Origin: Duganella sp. BJB480
GTDB taxonomy: Bacteria > Pseudomonadota > Gammaproteobacteria > Burkholderiales > Burkholderiaceae_D
NCBI GenBank assembly: GCA_003416985.1
Contig: QVIN01000004.1
Span: forward strand, 62,001-126,000
Length of the DNA stretch: 64,000 bases
Reading direction: 5' to 3'
In this document: positions 15,087 to 26,561 of the stretch, piece by piece
How the letters are laid out: every line of letters begins with the position of its first letter
Position numbering within the stretch: position 1 is the first letter of the stretch
Notes under the pieces: model-generated
Seen by the model: only the letters and a program-made list of their open reading frames with translations
Databases searched by the model: none
What the model was told of the DNA's origin: nothing
Program-made: the position numbers and the translations under genes

Positions 15087-15280
15087 TGTTGGTCAGCATG
15101 GTTCAAAAACGGCAACAGGCGATATTATCCGCCATACACGCCTTCGTGTTTGCGGATTCTTCAAAAACCCGCAGATAAACGTGTTACTTCGGCCGCCCAC
15201 AGTCCGTTTGGACTGTCAAGACTGGCGCATTCGCGCCGATTGCGTATCATTCCGGGCTTGACTGCTTAGGAATCGCCCAC

Positions 15281-17625
<2,345 letters not shown>

Positions 17626-17629
<4 letters not shown>

Positions 17630-18177
17630 GCGCGCTTCAGGTTGCGGACGCGGCCGCCGATTCTGGCGATCGCATAAAGCAGCAGCAACAGCACGGCAAC
17701 GTTCAGCCACGCTGTGGCGGCGGGGAAGGCGGCGATGTCCGCCTTCCGTGCCAGCAGTTCGCGCGAGTTCCGGAAGTTGATCCATATCGACGGCACCTGC
17801 GCCACCATGGCCAGCGCCAGCAGCCGGAGCACAGTCCGGTACTTGCGTATCCGGCCCGCATTGTCGGTAAAGATTTCCATCACCGCGCCAGCCTTGCGGG
17901 TCTTGCGCCAGCAATGCCAGCCCATCGTCGACGCCACGTATTCCCAGCCCGCGTCCTGGAACAGCTGCATGTATTCCGGGTCGCGCCGCTGGCGGCCCAC
18001 GTCCCACCGGTAGGCCACATCCGCAGGTGCGCCGCGCACAAAGGTATGCAGGCCGATGCAGTTGGTGTCACGTAAATGCAAGCCCTGGGCCGCCATCCGC
18101 TGCAGCCATTGTTCGTGCTTCTCGTCCTGCCAGACAAACCACAACTTGAACTTCCGCACTACGGTACCGTTTTCCAC
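17626..18177 (-). CDS. DUF2812 domain membrane protein
   Basis: A 183-residue protein: soluble DUF2812-type domain ([19 protein letters not shown] onward) to about 105, then two membrane segments near 112-132 and 153-172. The start is GTG, supported by GGGAGG five bases upstream. It follows a PadR-family gene by nine bases; PadR plus DUF2812 is a recurrent pair in which PadR presumably represses the membrane protein. Function is unknown; an envelope-stress or drug-response role is guessed from PadR pairs in general. Confidence 0.85.
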
Positions 18178-18186
18178 ACTGCCTCC

Positions 18187-18510
18187 CTAAGCGGCTCGCA
18201 GCAACGCATGGGCGTTGCCAACCATGATTTCCAGCCGACGCACCTGCTCGGCCAGCACCTTGCGTCCCAATTCCGTCAGCGCGTACACCTTGCGCCGTTC
18301 CTCTTCCGCCACCTTGACGATCAACGCCTGCTTTTCCAGCGTGCCGAACACGCCGTACAAGGTGCCCGGCCCCAGGGTGACGCTGCCGCCGCTCATCGTT
18401 TCCACCTTCTGCATGATGGCGTAGCCGTGCAGCGGTTCGTTCAGCGCCAGCATCACGTAAAACGTGGCCTCCGACAGCGGCAGATACTTCGAGTAATGGA
18501 TATCGTCCAT
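18187..18510 (-). CDS. PadR-family transcriptional regulator
   Basis: A 107-residue winged-helix repressor: YLPLSEATFYVMLALNEPLHGY is the PadR N-terminal helix pair, then GPGTLYGVFGTLEKQALI is the recognition helix and wing entry, and a short C-terminal dimerisation helix follows. GGGGAG lies just before the ATG at 18510, so an upstream in-frame start adding 12 residues was rejected. It is the first gene of a PadR-DUF2812 operon and probably autoregulates through the ATATCG dyads in its promoter. Confidence 0.92.
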   Translation of the reverse strand: MDDIHYSKYLPLSEATFYVMLALNEPLHGYAIMQKVETMSGGSVTLGPGTLYGVFGTLEKQALIVKVAEEERRKVYALTELGRKVLAEQVRRLEIMVGNAHALLRAA

Positions 18511-18520
18511 CCCGCTCCCC

Positions 18521-18559
18521 TGTATCGTTAAACGGTATATCGTCAATCGATATATCGAT
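18521..18559. promoter_or_regulatory. Candidate PadR operator
   Basis: ATCGATATATCGAT (18546-18559) is a perfect 14-bp palindrome. Related TATCG-type half-sites occur beside it (TGTATCG at 18521 and GGTATATCG at 18534). The cluster sits directly upstream of the padR-type start and downstream of nothing else. Assignment to PadR is by position. Confidence 0.5.
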
Positions 18560-18659
18560 AAACGCTATACTACCAATGATTTTCGCCGTGTCAACCACGC
18601 GGCGGCCGCATTTCTTATAAAATGACGGCATCTAATTACATCTTTTCACTGAGGCAGCT

Positions 18660-18971
18660 ATGAGCGACGTACAAACCTGGATCAAAGAAACCGTGACCGC
18701 CACCCCTGTGGTGCTGTTCATGAAGGGCACCGCCCAGTTCCCGCAATGCGGCTTCTCCGGCCGCGCCATCCAGATCCTGAAAGCTTGCGGCGTTGAGAAC
18801 ATTGCAACCGTGAACGTGCTGGAAGATCCTGAAGTCCGTCAGGGCATCAAGGATTACTCGAACTGGCCAACCATTCCCCAGCTGTACATCAAGGGCGAAT
18901 TCATCGGCGGTTCGGACATCATGAACGAAATGTTCGAGTCGGGTGAGCTGAAGGCTCTGCTGGATGCCTGA
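18660..18971 (+). CDS. grxD: Monothiol glutaredoxin, Grx4 family
   Basis: CGFS-type monothiol glutaredoxin of 103 aa, a carrier of [2Fe-2S] clusters in Fe-S protein assembly and iron sensing. The CGFS active site is residues 30-33 ([10 protein letters not shown]); [19 protein letters not shown] carries the cis-Pro and glutathione-binding residues. Length is normal. The last eight bases overlap the start of ubiX, so the two are co-expressed. Confidence 0.96.
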   Translation: MSDVQTWIKETVTATPVVLFMKGTAQFPQCGFSGRAIQILKACGVENIATVNVLEDPEVRQGIKDYSNWPTIPQLYIKGEFIGGSDIMNEMFESGELKALLDA

Positions 18972-19560
18972 TCGTCCGCGGCGGATCATTATCGCCATCA
19001 CCGGCGCCACCGGCGCGGTGTATGGCGTGCGTCTGCTGCAACAGTTGCAACACACCGCAGGCGTGGAGACGCATCTGATCGTCTCGGACGCGGCGGTCCT
19101 CACGCTGCACCAGGAAACCGGCTTGCAGCGGCGCGAGGTCGAGGCGCTGGCCCACGTGGTGCACAAGGTGCGCGACGTCGGCGCGGCCATCGCCAGCGGT
19201 TCTTTCCAGTCGGATGGGATGATCATCGCGCCGTGCTCGATGAAGACGCTGGCGTCGGTGGCGCACGGCCTGTCGGACAACCTGGTCGCGCGCGCGGCCG
19301 ACGTGGTGCTCAAGGAGCGCCGCCGGCTGGTGCTGATGGTGAGGGAAACGCCGTTCAACCTGGCGCACTTGCGCAATATGACGGCGGTGACGGAAATGGG
19401 CGGGATCATCTTCCCGCCGCTGCCCAGCTTTTACCACAACCCGCAAAGCATCGTGGAGATGGTCGACCACACCGTGGGCCGGGTGCTGGATTTGTTCAGC
19501 ATCGAGCATGCGCTGGCCCCGCGCTGGAACGGCATGAAGCCCGCCAGCGAACCAAACTAA
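18964..19560 (+). CDS. ubiX: Flavin prenyltransferase UbiX
   Basis: UbiX/Pad1-type flavin prenyltransferase (198 aa): makes prenylated FMN from FMN and dimethylallyl phosphate for the UbiD decarboxylase in ubiquinone synthesis. The phosphate loop is [15 protein letters not shown]-like near the N-terminus ([11 protein letters not shown]). [20 protein letters not shown] and [17 protein letters not shown] are family boxes. It overlaps grxD by eight bases. ubiD is not in the window. Confidence 0.95.
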   Translation: MPDRPRRIIIAITGATGAVYGVRLLQQLQHTAGVETHLIVSDAAVLTLHQETGLQRREVEALAHVVHKVRDVGAAIASGSFQSDGMIIAPCSMKTLASVAHGLSDNLVARAADVVLKERRRLVLMVRETPFNLAHLRNMTAVTEMGGIIFPPLPSFYHNPQSIVEMVDHTVGRVLDLFSIEHALAPRWNGMKPASEPN

Positions 19561-19575
19561 CCTGCCCGTGCCACG

Positions 19576-19746
19576 CTAGCGTTTGTCGAACTGCGATCCG
19601 CTGGCCTTCTTCAGATCCCGTGCTTCCTCGACCATGCGGCGATGGGCGATACGCTTGCGCATCACCTCGGCGTGCTGGGCGGCGGTCATCGGGGGGACGG
19701 TCATCAAATCTTTTAGCTGCGCGACATTGCTGTAGTTACTTTTCAT
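19576..19746 (-). CDS. Small hypothetical protein
   Basis: A 56-residue reading frame starting MKSNYSNVAQLKDLM, rich in charged residues in its second half (RKRIAHRRMVEEARDLKK) and predicted soluble and helical. It converges on ubiX with a 15-base gap. No strong ribosome-binding site precedes the ATG; an upstream TTG would add four residues. No family recognised. Accepted because the composition is protein-like and the space is otherwise empty; it could still be spurious. Confidence 0.45.
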   Translation of the reverse strand: MKSNYSNVAQLKDLMTVPPMTAAQHAEVMRKRIAHRRMVEEARDLKKASGSQFDKR

Positions 19747-19861
19747 AAGACGGCTCAAAAGCTAGGCTCCCGAAGTAAATGCTGCGGCTCAGCGGCGCTG
19801 ATTACCTATTGTGCCTCAAAACCGTGTCGAAACTATGACAATTCGTAAAGCCCCTCAAAAT

Positions 19862-19887
19862 AAAAAAGGCGCCCCCTTGGGGACGCC
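19862..19887 (-). terminator. Intrinsic terminator after the small HTH regulator
   Basis: GGCG-C-CCCC (19868-19876), two-base loop, GGGG-A-CGCC (19879-19887), with one mismatch. On the minus strand it is followed by six T (A-run 19862-19867). It is placed about 105 bases past the stop of the minus-strand gene at 19994. Confidence 0.75.
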
Positions 19888-19993
19888 CATTCCGAACAAA
19901 AACTTGCTTTGCCGTGAAACTAGTTTCACACGGAAACAGTCCAGTCTTCAGCCACAAACGGTAAAAATAACTCCGTAGTAGTACATAAAATGA

Positions 19994-20401
19994 CTACTTT
20001 TGGTAGTTGACACGCACCAACATGCGTATAAATTCGCGTGCGATCTGGCGATGATGCTCGTCCAGGCGTTGCAAATCCGCGATCAATTTGACGTCGGCCG
20101 ACTCGAAGCGCGACAGGCCGTTGCCGCCGTCGCCAGCCGGCGCGTCCGCCTCGGCACCGCCAAAGCGCAGCCATTCGGCCGGCACGCCCAGCCATTGCGC
20201 GATCATGCGCAGCTTTTCCTGGGTCGGAATCGCCTCGCCTACCAGCCATTTGCGGGCGGCGTGGACGGTGATGGGCCGGCCATCGAAGCGGATGTTGAAT
20301 TCCCGCGCCAACCTGGTTGGACTGTCGGGGGAGTAGTGGGCGTTCTTGAGAGCCTGTTGCAAGCGCTGGCTAAAGCTTTCGCGTTCATTGGAAGAATTCA
20401 T
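19994..20401 (-). CDS. Phage-repressor-like HTH transcriptional regulator
   Basis: A 135-residue DNA-binding protein. An HTH-like region spans about residues 28-72 (LAREFNIRFDGRPITVHAARKW, then EAIPTQEKLRMIAQWLGVP), followed by an acidic/Gly linker and a C-terminal helix (LIADLQRLDEHHRQIAREFIRMLV). It lacks a peptidase domain, so it is not a LexA/CI self-cleaving repressor. It stands alone, with its own candidate operator and terminator. Targets unknown; the presence of a dyad in its promoter suggests autoregulation. Confidence 0.75.
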   Translation of the reverse strand: MNSSNERESFSQRLQQALKNAHYSPDSPTRLAREFNIRFDGRPITVHAARKWLVGEAIPTQEKLRMIAQWLGVPAEWLRFGGAEADAPAGDGGNGLSRFESADVKLIADLQRLDEHHRQIAREFIRMLVRVNYQK

Positions 20402-20411
20402 AATTGCACTA

Positions 20412-20431
20412 TTTCACGTTGCGTCATGAAA
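20412..20431. promoter_or_regulatory. Dyad in promoter of the HTH gene
   Basis: TTTCACGTTGCGTCATGAAA reads as an imperfect palindrome (TTTCA..TGAAA arms) between the start codon at 20401 and an AT-rich -10 candidate TATAAA on the minus strand. Likely binding site for the HTH protein itself. The remaining intergenic DNA to 20644 holds an imperfect hairpin (CCGCTG 20547-20552 with CAGCGG 20583-20588) but no gene. Confidence 0.35.
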
Positions 20432-20644
20432 GTCAGTCTCTTGTTTTTAAGATCTGATTGTGACGTGATGGGATTTTATAATTAACACTTTATCCTCTGT
20501 AAGTGCAAGCGCCCGCAAAAACAGGCGCCGAACTTTATTCGGTTTCCCGCTGCGAAATGGGCCTGAGCCTCGGAGCCGTTTCCAGCGGAAATAGTGAAGT
20601 TATTACAATAACACTACTGCTAGTTTACGGCCAGACTTTCGATG

Positions 20645-21685
20645 CTACGCGACGCGGAAGCGTATGATGCCGTCCGCCCCTGTTTGACGGCGCACGATAC
20701 CGTCGTGCCACAAATTGTGCAGATGGGCCAGCGCCTCGCCCAGCGCAAAGCTCAGCTGGTGGGCGTCCAGCGGCCGTTTGAACATCAGCGGCACGATGTC
20801 GGCCGCCGACTGCCAATCGCGGCAGGCGTCCACCACTTCGGCCAGCCGCTCGACGTGGTGCTGGCGCAATTGGGCGATGCGGGTGTGCAGTCCGCGGAAC
20901 GGTTTGCCGTGCGAGGGCAGCACCAATACATCATTCGGCAAGTCAACAAACTTGCTTAATGATTCTAAATACAGCGTCAGCGAGTTGGCTTCCGGCTCGA
21001 CGGCGAAAACCGATACATTGGTGGAAATGCGCGGCAGCACCATGTCGCCGGAAATCAGCACGTTCAATTCCGCGCAGTACAGCGCCGCGTGTTCGGGGGA
21101 ATGGCCGAAACCGGTGATCACCCGCCAGCTCCGCCCGCCGACCGCCAGCGCCTGGCCGTCCTGGATGCGCGTGTAGGCAGACGGCACCGACGGCACCAGC
21201 GTCGGATAGTAGTTTTTCCGGCCGCTCATCTTTTCCAGCATGTCCGGGTCGCGCAGGCCGTGGCGCTGGAAGTGCGGCAGCGCCGCCAGGCCATCCACGC
21301 CGGGCAGCGCGGCCGCCATCATGCGCGCGAACGCGTATTCGCCGGTGGTGGTCCACAACGGCGCGTCCCAGCGGCGGCACAGCCAGTCGGCCAGGCCGAT
21401 GTGGTCGGGATGGCAATGGGTGGCGAACACCCGCCGCACCGGCAGGCCGTCCAGGCCGCTTTCGAAGATGGACTCCCAGGCGGCGCGGGTGGCGTCGCCG
21501 GCCACGCCACTGTCGACCACGCTCCAGCCGTCGCCGTCGCGCAACAGCCAGAGGTTGATATGATCCAGCGCAAACGGCAGCGGCATGCGCAGCCAGCGCA
21601 GGCCCGGCGCGATCTCGTGCGCGGCGCCGATGGCCGGGATGGTGTCGCCCAGCGGGTAGTCCAGTTGCGATTCGAGCGGGTTCAT
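20645..21685 (-). CDS. MBL-fold metallo-hydrolase
   Basis: Metallo-beta-lactamase-fold hydrolase of 346 aa. The zinc motif is THCHPDHIGLADW (HxHxDH); later ligands are in GFGHSPEHAALY and LPSHGKPFRG. The C-terminal helical extension (HLHNLWHDGIVRR) resembles thioesterase/glyoxalase-type MBL proteins. The start at 21685 (MNPLESQLDY) is supported by a GAAGAA stretch upstream; longer frames cross the LiuR operator. It is divergent from liuR, and a LiuR-like palindrome lies between them, so it may belong to the leucine regulon. A role as acyl-CoA thioesterase is inference only. Confidence 0.85.
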   Translation of the reverse strand: MNPLESQLDYPLGDTIPAIGAAHEIAPGLRWLRMPLPFALDHINLWLLRDGDGWSVVDSGVAGDATRAAWESIFESGLDGLPVRRVFATHCHPDHIGLADWLCRRWDAPLWTTTGEYAFARMMAAALPGVDGLAALPHFQRHGLRDPDMLEKMSGRKNYYPTLVPSVPSAYTRIQDGQALAVGGRSWRVITGFGHSPEHAALYCAELNVLISGDMVLPRISTNVSVFAVEPEANSLTLYLESLSKFVDLPNDVLVLPSHGKPFRGLHTRIAQLRQHHVERLAEVVDACRDWQSAADIVPLMFKRPLDAHQLSFALGEALAHLHNLWHDGIVRRQTGADGIIRFRVA

Positions 21686-21724
21686 ATTTTCTTCTTTCGG
21701 AAAGTCAGGCGCGCTACAATGTGC

Positions 21725-21740
21725 TTGACGTTGACGTAAA
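21725..21740. promoter_or_regulatory. LiuR-type operator between MBL gene and liuR
   Basis: TTGACGTTGACGTAAA: half-sites TTGACGT and ACGTAAA in inverted arrangement, the pattern known for LiuR operators. It lies 33 bases before the liuR start and 39 bases before the divergent MBL start, so it could control both. Confidence 0.8.
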
Positions 21741-21773
21741 CGGAAATTGTACGACTTTACCGCAAACCTAGAG

Positions 21774-22178
21774 ATGCCCACCTACACCATCACCGAACTG
21801 GCCCGTGAATTCGACATCACGGCGCGCGCGATCCGCTTTTACGAAGACCAGGGCCTGCTGAGCCCGTCCCGCGAAGGCGCCGGCGGCCGCAACCGCGTCT
21901 ACACGCCGCGCGACCGCACCCGCCTCAAGCTGACCCTGCGCGGCAAGCGCCTGGGCCTGTCGCTGTCGGAAATCAAGAGCCTGGTCGACATGTACGAATC
22001 GCCCAAGGATACCAGCGCCCAGATGAACCGCTTCCTGGGCGTGCTGGCGCAGCACCGCGAAACGCTGGAGCAGCAGCGCGAGGACATCGAAATGTCGCTG
22101 GCCGAGATCACCGCCCACGAGGACGAATGCAAGCGCCTGCTGGCCGCCATCGGCGAGCCCCGGCCGGCCACCATCTGA
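21774..22178 (+). CDS. liuR: MerR-family regulator of leucine/isovalerate catabolism, LiuR
   Basis: A MerR-type regulator of 134 aa. The N-terminal winged helix begins TYTITELAREFDITARAIRFYEDQGLL; a coiled-coil dimerisation helix follows (RFLGVLAQHRETLEQQREDIEMSL). The short C-terminus has a single Cys and no metal-binding pattern, as in LiuR rather than metal-sensing MerR proteins. The ATG at 21774 gives the conserved N-terminus. LiuR represses isovaleryl-CoA degradation genes in proteobacteria; three LiuR-like palindromes are present here (before liuR, liuA and liuB). Confidence 0.92.
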   Translation: MPTYTITELAREFDITARAIRFYEDQGLLSPSREGAGGRNRVYTPRDRTRLKLTLRGKRLGLSLSEIKSLVDMYESPKDTSAQMNRFLGVLAQHRETLEQQREDIEMSLAEITAHEDECKRLLAAIGEPRPATI

Positions 22179-22220
22179 CAAAAATAACAAGATTGCGTGA
22201 CGGCCCACCGTCACCGCTGC

Positions 22221-22255
22221 TTTACGTTTACGTTAACGTCACACCGGCGTATTAT
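22221..22255 (+). promoter_or_regulatory. liuA promoter overlapped by LiuR operator
   Basis: TTTACGTTAACGTCA (22227-22241) has the perfect core palindrome ACGTTAACGT, preceded by another TTTACG half-site at 22221. TTTACG (22227-22232) and TATTAT (22250-22255), spaced by 17, make a plausible -35/-10 pair, so LiuR would sit on the -35 and spacer and block transcription. liuA starts 35 bases further on. Confidence 0.75.
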
Positions 22256-22290
22256 TGACGCTTCCACCAAAACACAAGAATGAGGACGAC

Positions 22291-23475
22291 ATGCTCCATC
22301 TCCCAGGCCTGACCTTTGACCACGGCGAAGACATCGCCGCCCTGCGCGAAGCCGTGCAACAGTTCGCCGCCGCCGAAATCGCGCCGCGCGCCGCCGAAAT
22401 CGACCGCAACGACCAGTTCCCGATGGACCTGTGGCGCAAGATGGGCGAGCTGGGCGTGCTCGGCATCACCGTCGGCGAGGAATACGGCGGCGCCAACATG
22501 GGCTACCTGGCCCACATCGTGGCGATGGAGGAAATCTCGCGCGCCTCGGCCTCGGTCGGCCTGTCGTACGGCGCCCATTCGAACCTGTGCGTCAACCAGA
22601 TCAAGCGCAACGGCACCGAAGAGCAAAAACAAAAATACCTGCCCAAGCTGATCTCCGGCGAACACGTCGGCGCCTTGGCCATGTCCGAGCCGAACGCCGG
22701 CTCCGACGTGGTCAGCATGAAGCTGCGCGCCGACTTCAAGGGCGACCGCTGGGTGCTGAACGGCACCAAGATGTGGATCACCAACGGCCCCGACGCCGAC
22801 GTGCTGGTGGTCTACGCCAAAAACGACCTGGAAGCCGGCCCGAAAGGCATGACCGCCTTCCTGATCGAAAAAGGTTTCAAGGGCTTCTCCGTGGCCCAGA
22901 AGCTCGACAAGCTGGGCATGCGCGGCTCGCACACCGGCGAGCTGGTGTTCGAGGACTGCGAAGTGCCGGCCGAGAACGTGCTGGGCGGCCTGGGCAAGGG
23001 CGTCAACGTGCTGATGTCCGGCCTGGACTTCGAGCGCACCGTGCTGTCCGGCGGCCCGCTGGGCATCATGCAGGCTTGCATGGACGCGGTGGTGCCCTAC
23101 ATCCACGACCGCAAGCAATTCGGCCAGCCGATCGGCGAATTCCAGCTGATGCAGGGTAAGATTGCGGACATGTACTCGACCATGATGGCGTGCAAGGCAT
23201 ATGTGTACGCCGTCGGTCAGGCCTGCGACCGGGCCAAAACCCCGGAAGCGGTCCGCCAGTTGCGCAAGGATGCAGCGGGAGCCATTTTGTATAGCGCAGA
23301 AAAAGCGACCTGGATGGCCGGCGAGGCGATCCAGACGCTGGGCGGCAACGGCTACATCAACGAGTATCCGGTCGGCCGCCTGTGGCGCGACGCCAAGTTG
23401 TATGAGATTGGCGCCGGCACCAGCGAAATCCGCCGCATGCTGATCGGCCGCGAACTGTTCGCGGAAACCAAGTAA
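22291..23475 (+). CDS. liuA: Isovaleryl-CoA dehydrogenase
   Basis: FAD-dependent oxidation of isovaleryl-CoA to 3-methylcrotonyl-CoA (394 aa, typical). The catalytic glutamate is in the isovaleryl-specific position: Glu248 in [19 protein letters not shown]. The C-terminal site used by other acyl-CoA dehydrogenases reads [10 protein letters not shown], with Gly in place of the base. This makes the substrate call firm. The start at 22291 follows a GAGG box; a longer frame from 22255 would begin on the promoter. First structural gene of liu locus 1, preceded by LiuR operators. Confidence 0.97.
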   Translation: MLHLPGLTFDHGEDIAALREAVQQFAAAEIAPRAAEIDRNDQFPMDLWRKMGELGVLGITVGEEYGGANMGYLAHIVAMEEISRASASVGLSYGAHSNLCVNQIKRNGTEEQKQKYLPKLISGEHVGALAMSEPNAGSDVVSMKLRADFKGDRWVLNGTKMWITNGPDADVLVVYAKNDLEAGPKGMTAFLIEKGFKGFSVAQKLDKLGMRGSHTGELVFEDCEVPAENVLGGLGKGVNVLMSGLDFERTVLSGGPLGIMQACMDAVVPYIHDRKQFGQPIGEFQLMQGKIADMYSTMMACKAYVYAVGQACDRAKTPEAVRQLRKDAAGAILYSAEKATWMAGEAIQTLGGNGYINEYPVGRLWRDAKLYEIGAGTSEIRRMLIGRELFAETK

Positions 23476-23480
23476 GCATC

Positions 23481-23529
23481 GTGTGCGTTGGCTGGACCGG
23501 CGGCTGTATGAACCTCCGCTAACGCACAC
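23481..23529 (+). repeat. Long inverted repeat between liuA and aceK
   Basis: GTGTGCGTT (23481-23489) and its exact complement AACGCACAC (23521-23529) enclose 31 bases, in which CGGCGG and CCTCCG can extend the stem. It begins five bases after the liuA stop and ends 13 before aceK. No T-run follows, so it is not a classical terminator; it may tune aceK expression or protect the upstream mRNA. Confidence 0.55.
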
Positions 23530-23541
23530 CAGGGCTGACCC

Positions 23542-25365
23542 ATGATCCAGGCTGCTTTCCCCAAACTGCTGCGCTCGCAGATCGCGTTCGACATCGCGCG
23601 CACCATCCGCGACGGCTTCGACAAGCACTACCGCCTGTTCCGGCTCACCAGCCAGCAGGCCAAGCAGCACTTCGAGCAGGGCGCCTGGCGCGTGGCGCAG
23701 CAGGCCGCGCGCGAACGCATCGGCTTCTACGACCGCCGCGTGCAGGAATGCGTGCAGATGCTGGAGGACGAGTACGACCCGGCCGAACTCACCGACGAGG
23801 TGTGGCGCGAACTCAAGCTGCACTACATCGGCATGCTGTCCGACCACAAGCAGCCCGAGCTGGCCGAGACCTTCTTCAACTCGGTCTGCTGCAACATCCT
23901 GCACCGCCGCTACTTCCACAACGAGTTCATCTTCGTGCGCCCGGTGGTCTCCACCGAGTACATCGAAACCGAGGAAGTGGCGCCGACCTACCGCGTCTAC
24001 TACCCCGGCACCGACGGCCTGCACTACACGCTCAAGCGCATCATCACCAACTTCCAGCTGGCCACGAAATTCGCCAACCTGACGCGTGACGTGGCGCAGA
24101 TCGAAGGCCGGCTGCGCACGCTGTTCGGCGGCATCAAGCTTGAGCCCAACCACCAGATCCATGTGCTGTCGAGCCTGTTCTTCCGCAACAAGGGGGCCTA
24201 CATCGTCGGCAAGGGCATCAACGGCAACAAGGAATATCCCTTCGTCGTGCCCATCCTGCACAACAAGAACGGCGAACTGATACTCGACACCGTGCTGTTC
24301 GACCACGAGCAGATCACCATCCTGTTCTCGTTCACGCGCGCCTACTTCCTGGTCGACATGGAAGTGCCGTCGGCCTACGTGCAGTTCCTGCGCACGCTGC
24401 TGCCGCGCAAGCCGCGCAGCGAGATCTACACCATCCTCGGCCTGCAGAAGCAGGGCAAGACGCTGTTCTACCGCGACTACCTGCAGCACCTGAAGCACTC
24501 GTCCGACCTGTTCGACATCGCGCCCGGCATCCGCGGCCTGGTGATGCTGGTGTTCGCGCTGCCGTCGTTCCCGTACGTGTTCAAGGTCATCAAGGATTTC
24601 TTCCCGGCGCCCAAGGAAACCACGCGCGCGCTGATCAAGGAAAAATACCTGCTGGTCAAGCACCACGACCGCGTCGGCCGCATGGCCGACACGCTGGAAT
24701 ATTCCAACGTCGCCTTCCCGCGCCACCGCTTCAGCGAGGAGCTGATCGCCGAGCTCAAGCATTTCGTGCCGTCGCTGCTGGAGGAGGAGGGCGACCAGCT
24801 CGTCATCAAGCACCTGTACATCGAGCGCCGCATGGTGCCGCTCAACATGTGGCTGACCAACGCCGAGAAGGACAACGACGACGTGCAGATCGAGCACGGC
24901 GTGCTGGAGTACGGCAACGCTATCAAGGAACTGGTGGCGGCCAACATCTTCCCCGGCGATATGCTGTACAAGAACTTCGGCGTCACGCGCCACCAGCGCG
25001 TGGTGTTCTACGACTACGACGAAATCGAATACATCACCGACTGCAATTTCCGCGTGATCCCGCAAGCGCGCACGGAAGAGGAAGAGATGGCTTCCGAGCC
25101 GTGGTACCCGATCGGCAAGTACGACGTTTTCCCCGAACAGTTCGGCCGCTTCCTGCTGGGGAACGCCAAGATCCGCAAGTATTTCATGAAGCACCACAGC
25201 GAGCTGCTGACGCAAGCCTGGTGGCAGGCGCGCAAGCAGCGCATCCTCGACGGCCACGTGGAAGACGTGTTCCCGTATCCGCAGCACATCCGTTTTTGCA
25301 ATCAACACACCACCCCACCGGCGGCCATCCAGCCGCCATTTATGGAGACCTTAGAAAATGAATGA
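23542..25365 (+). CDS. aceK: Isocitrate dehydrogenase kinase/phosphatase AceK
   Basis: Bifunctional enzyme (607 aa) that phosphorylates and dephosphorylates isocitrate dehydrogenase, controlling flux between the TCA cycle and glyoxylate bypass. Family features: regulatory N-terminus (about 1-300), nucleotide-binding segment [26 protein letters not shown], and a catalytic loop/DFG-like stretch [17 protein letters not shown]. AceK normally sits with aceBA; here it lies between isovaleryl-CoA dehydrogenase and a thiolase, and its stop overlaps the thiolase start by eight bases. Confidence 0.97.
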   Translation: MIQAAFPKLLRSQIAFDIARTIRDGFDKHYRLFRLTSQQAKQHFEQGAWRVAQQAARERIGFYDRRVQECVQMLEDEYDPAELTDEVWRELKLHYIGMLSDHKQPELAETFFNSVCCNILHRRYFHNEFIFVRPVVSTEYIETEEVAPTYRVYYPGTDGLHYTLKRIITNFQLATKFANLTRDVAQIEGRLRTLFGGIKLEPNHQIHVLSSLFFRNKGAYIVGKGINGNKEYPFVVPILHNKNGELILDTVLFDHEQITILFSFTRAYFLVDMEVPSAYVQFLRTLLPRKPRSEIYTILGLQKQGKTLFYRDYLQHLKHSSDLFDIAPGIRGLVMLVFALPSFPYVFKVIKDFFPAPKETTRALIKEKYLLVKHHDRVGRMADTLEYSNVAFPRHRFSEELIAELKHFVPSLLEEEGDQLVIKHLYIERRMVPLNMWLTNAEKDNDDVQIEHGVLEYGNAIKELVAANIFPGDMLYKNFGVTRHQRVVFYDYDEIEYITDCNFRVIPQARTEEEEMASEPWYPIGKYDVFPEQFGRFLLGNAKIRKYFMKHHSELLTQAWWQARKQRILDGHVEDVFPYPQHIRFCNQHTTPPAAIQPPFMETLENE

Positions 25366-26557
25366 TCCTATCGTAATCGTCGGTGCGGCACGCACCCCCA
25401 TGGGCGCCTTCCAGGGCGACTTCTCCGGCAAGGCCGCGCACGACCTGGGCGCCGTCGCGATCCAGGCCGCCGTCGAACGCTCCGGCATCGACGGCAAGCT
25501 GGTCGAGCACGTCTACTTCGGCAACTGCCTGATGGCGGGCCAGGGCCAGGCGCCCGCGCGCCAGGCGCTGTTGAAAGCCGGCCTGCCGACCTCGACCGGC
25601 GCAGTCACGCTGTCGAAAATGTGCGGCTCGGCCATGCAGGCCGCGATCTTCGCGCACGACCAGCTGGTCGCGGGCAGCGCCGAGGTGGTGATCGCCGGCG
25701 GCATGGAATCGATGACCAACGCGCCCTACCTGGTACCGAAGGCGCGCGGCGGCTACCGCATCGGCCACGGCATGCTGTTCGACCACATGATGTACGACGG
25801 CCTGGAAGACGCCTACTCGCGCAACGAGAAAACCGGCGAAGGCCGTTCGATGGGCACCTTCGCCGAAGAGTGCTCGGCCAAGTATGAGTTCACCCGCGAG
25901 GCGCAGGACAACTTCGCCATCGAATCGGTCAAGCGCGCGCAGGTCGCCACCAGCGAAGGCTACTTCAAGTGGGAAATCGCGCCGGTCACCGTGACCAGCC
26001 GCGCCGGCGACACCGTCATCGACAAGGATGAAGGTCCGCTCAAGGCCAAGGTCGACAAGATCCCGACTCTGCGCGCCGCGTTCAAGAAGGACGGCACCAT
26101 CACCGCCGCCTCGTCGTCGTCGATCAACGACGGCGCCGCCGCGCTGGTGATGATGCGCGAATCGACCGCCAAGAAACTGGGCGCCACCATCATCGCCAAG
26201 ATCCACGGCCACGCCACCTTCGCGCAGGAGCCGAACCTGTTCACCACCGCACCGATCGGCGCGGTCGAGAAGCTGTACAAGAAGATCGGCTGGGGCACCA
26301 AGGACGTCGACCTGTTCGAGATCAACGAAGCGTTCGCCGCCGTGCCGATGGCCGCCATGCGCGACCTCGACATCCCGCACGACAAGGTCAACATCCACGG
26401 CGGCGCCTGCGCGCTGGGCCACCCGATCGGCGCGTCCGGCGCGCGCATCATCGTCACCCTGATCGGCGCGCTGAAGCGCACCGGCGGCAAGAAGGGCGTG
26501 GCGGCGCTGTGCATCGGCGGCGGCGAAGCGACCGCGATGGCCATCGAGCTGGCGTAA
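25358..26557 (+). CDS. Acetyl-CoA C-acyltransferase (thiolase)
   Basis: Thiolase of 399 aa. Acyl-accepting Cys89 ([11 protein letters not shown]), NEAFA motif, His in [14 protein letters not shown] and second catalytic Cys385 (ALCIGGGEA) are all present. In liu clusters such enzymes cleave acetoacetyl-CoA to two acetyl-CoA, completing leucine breakdown after HMG-CoA lyase; beta-ketothiolase activity on other substrates is possible. Overlaps aceK by eight bases, showing translational coupling. Confidence 0.93.
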   Translation: MNDPIVIVGAARTPMGAFQGDFSGKAAHDLGAVAIQAAVERSGIDGKLVEHVYFGNCLMAGQGQAPARQALLKAGLPTSTGAVTLSKMCGSAMQAAIFAHDQLVAGSAEVVIAGGMESMTNAPYLVPKARGGYRIGHGMLFDHMMYDGLEDAYSRNEKTGEGRSMGTFAEECSAKYEFTREAQDNFAIESVKRAQVATSEGYFKWEIAPVTVTSRAGDTVIDKDEGPLKAKVDKIPTLRAAFKKDGTITAASSSSINDGAAALVMMRESTAKKLGATIIAKIHGHATFAQEPNLFTTAPIGAVEKLYKKIGWGTKDVDLFEINEAFAAVPMAAMRDLDIPHDKVNIHGGACALGHPIGASGARIIVTLIGALKRTGGKKGVAALCIGGGEATAMAIELA

Positions 26558-26561
26558 GCGG

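Noticed and set aside
11223-15269. A 1348-codon open frame on the plus strand opposite the SNF2 and kinase genes
   Set aside because: Leu/Gln/Arg/His-rich sequence without motifs, antisense to two well-recognised genes.
20547-20588. Imperfect hairpin between the HTH gene and the MBL gene as a terminator
   Set aside because: No T-run on either strand; kept only as a note in the regulatory entry.
22252-25308. A 1018-codon minus-strand frame opposite liuA and aceK
   Set aside because: Val/Ala/His-rich shadow with no domain; the plus-strand proteins have full catalytic motifs.
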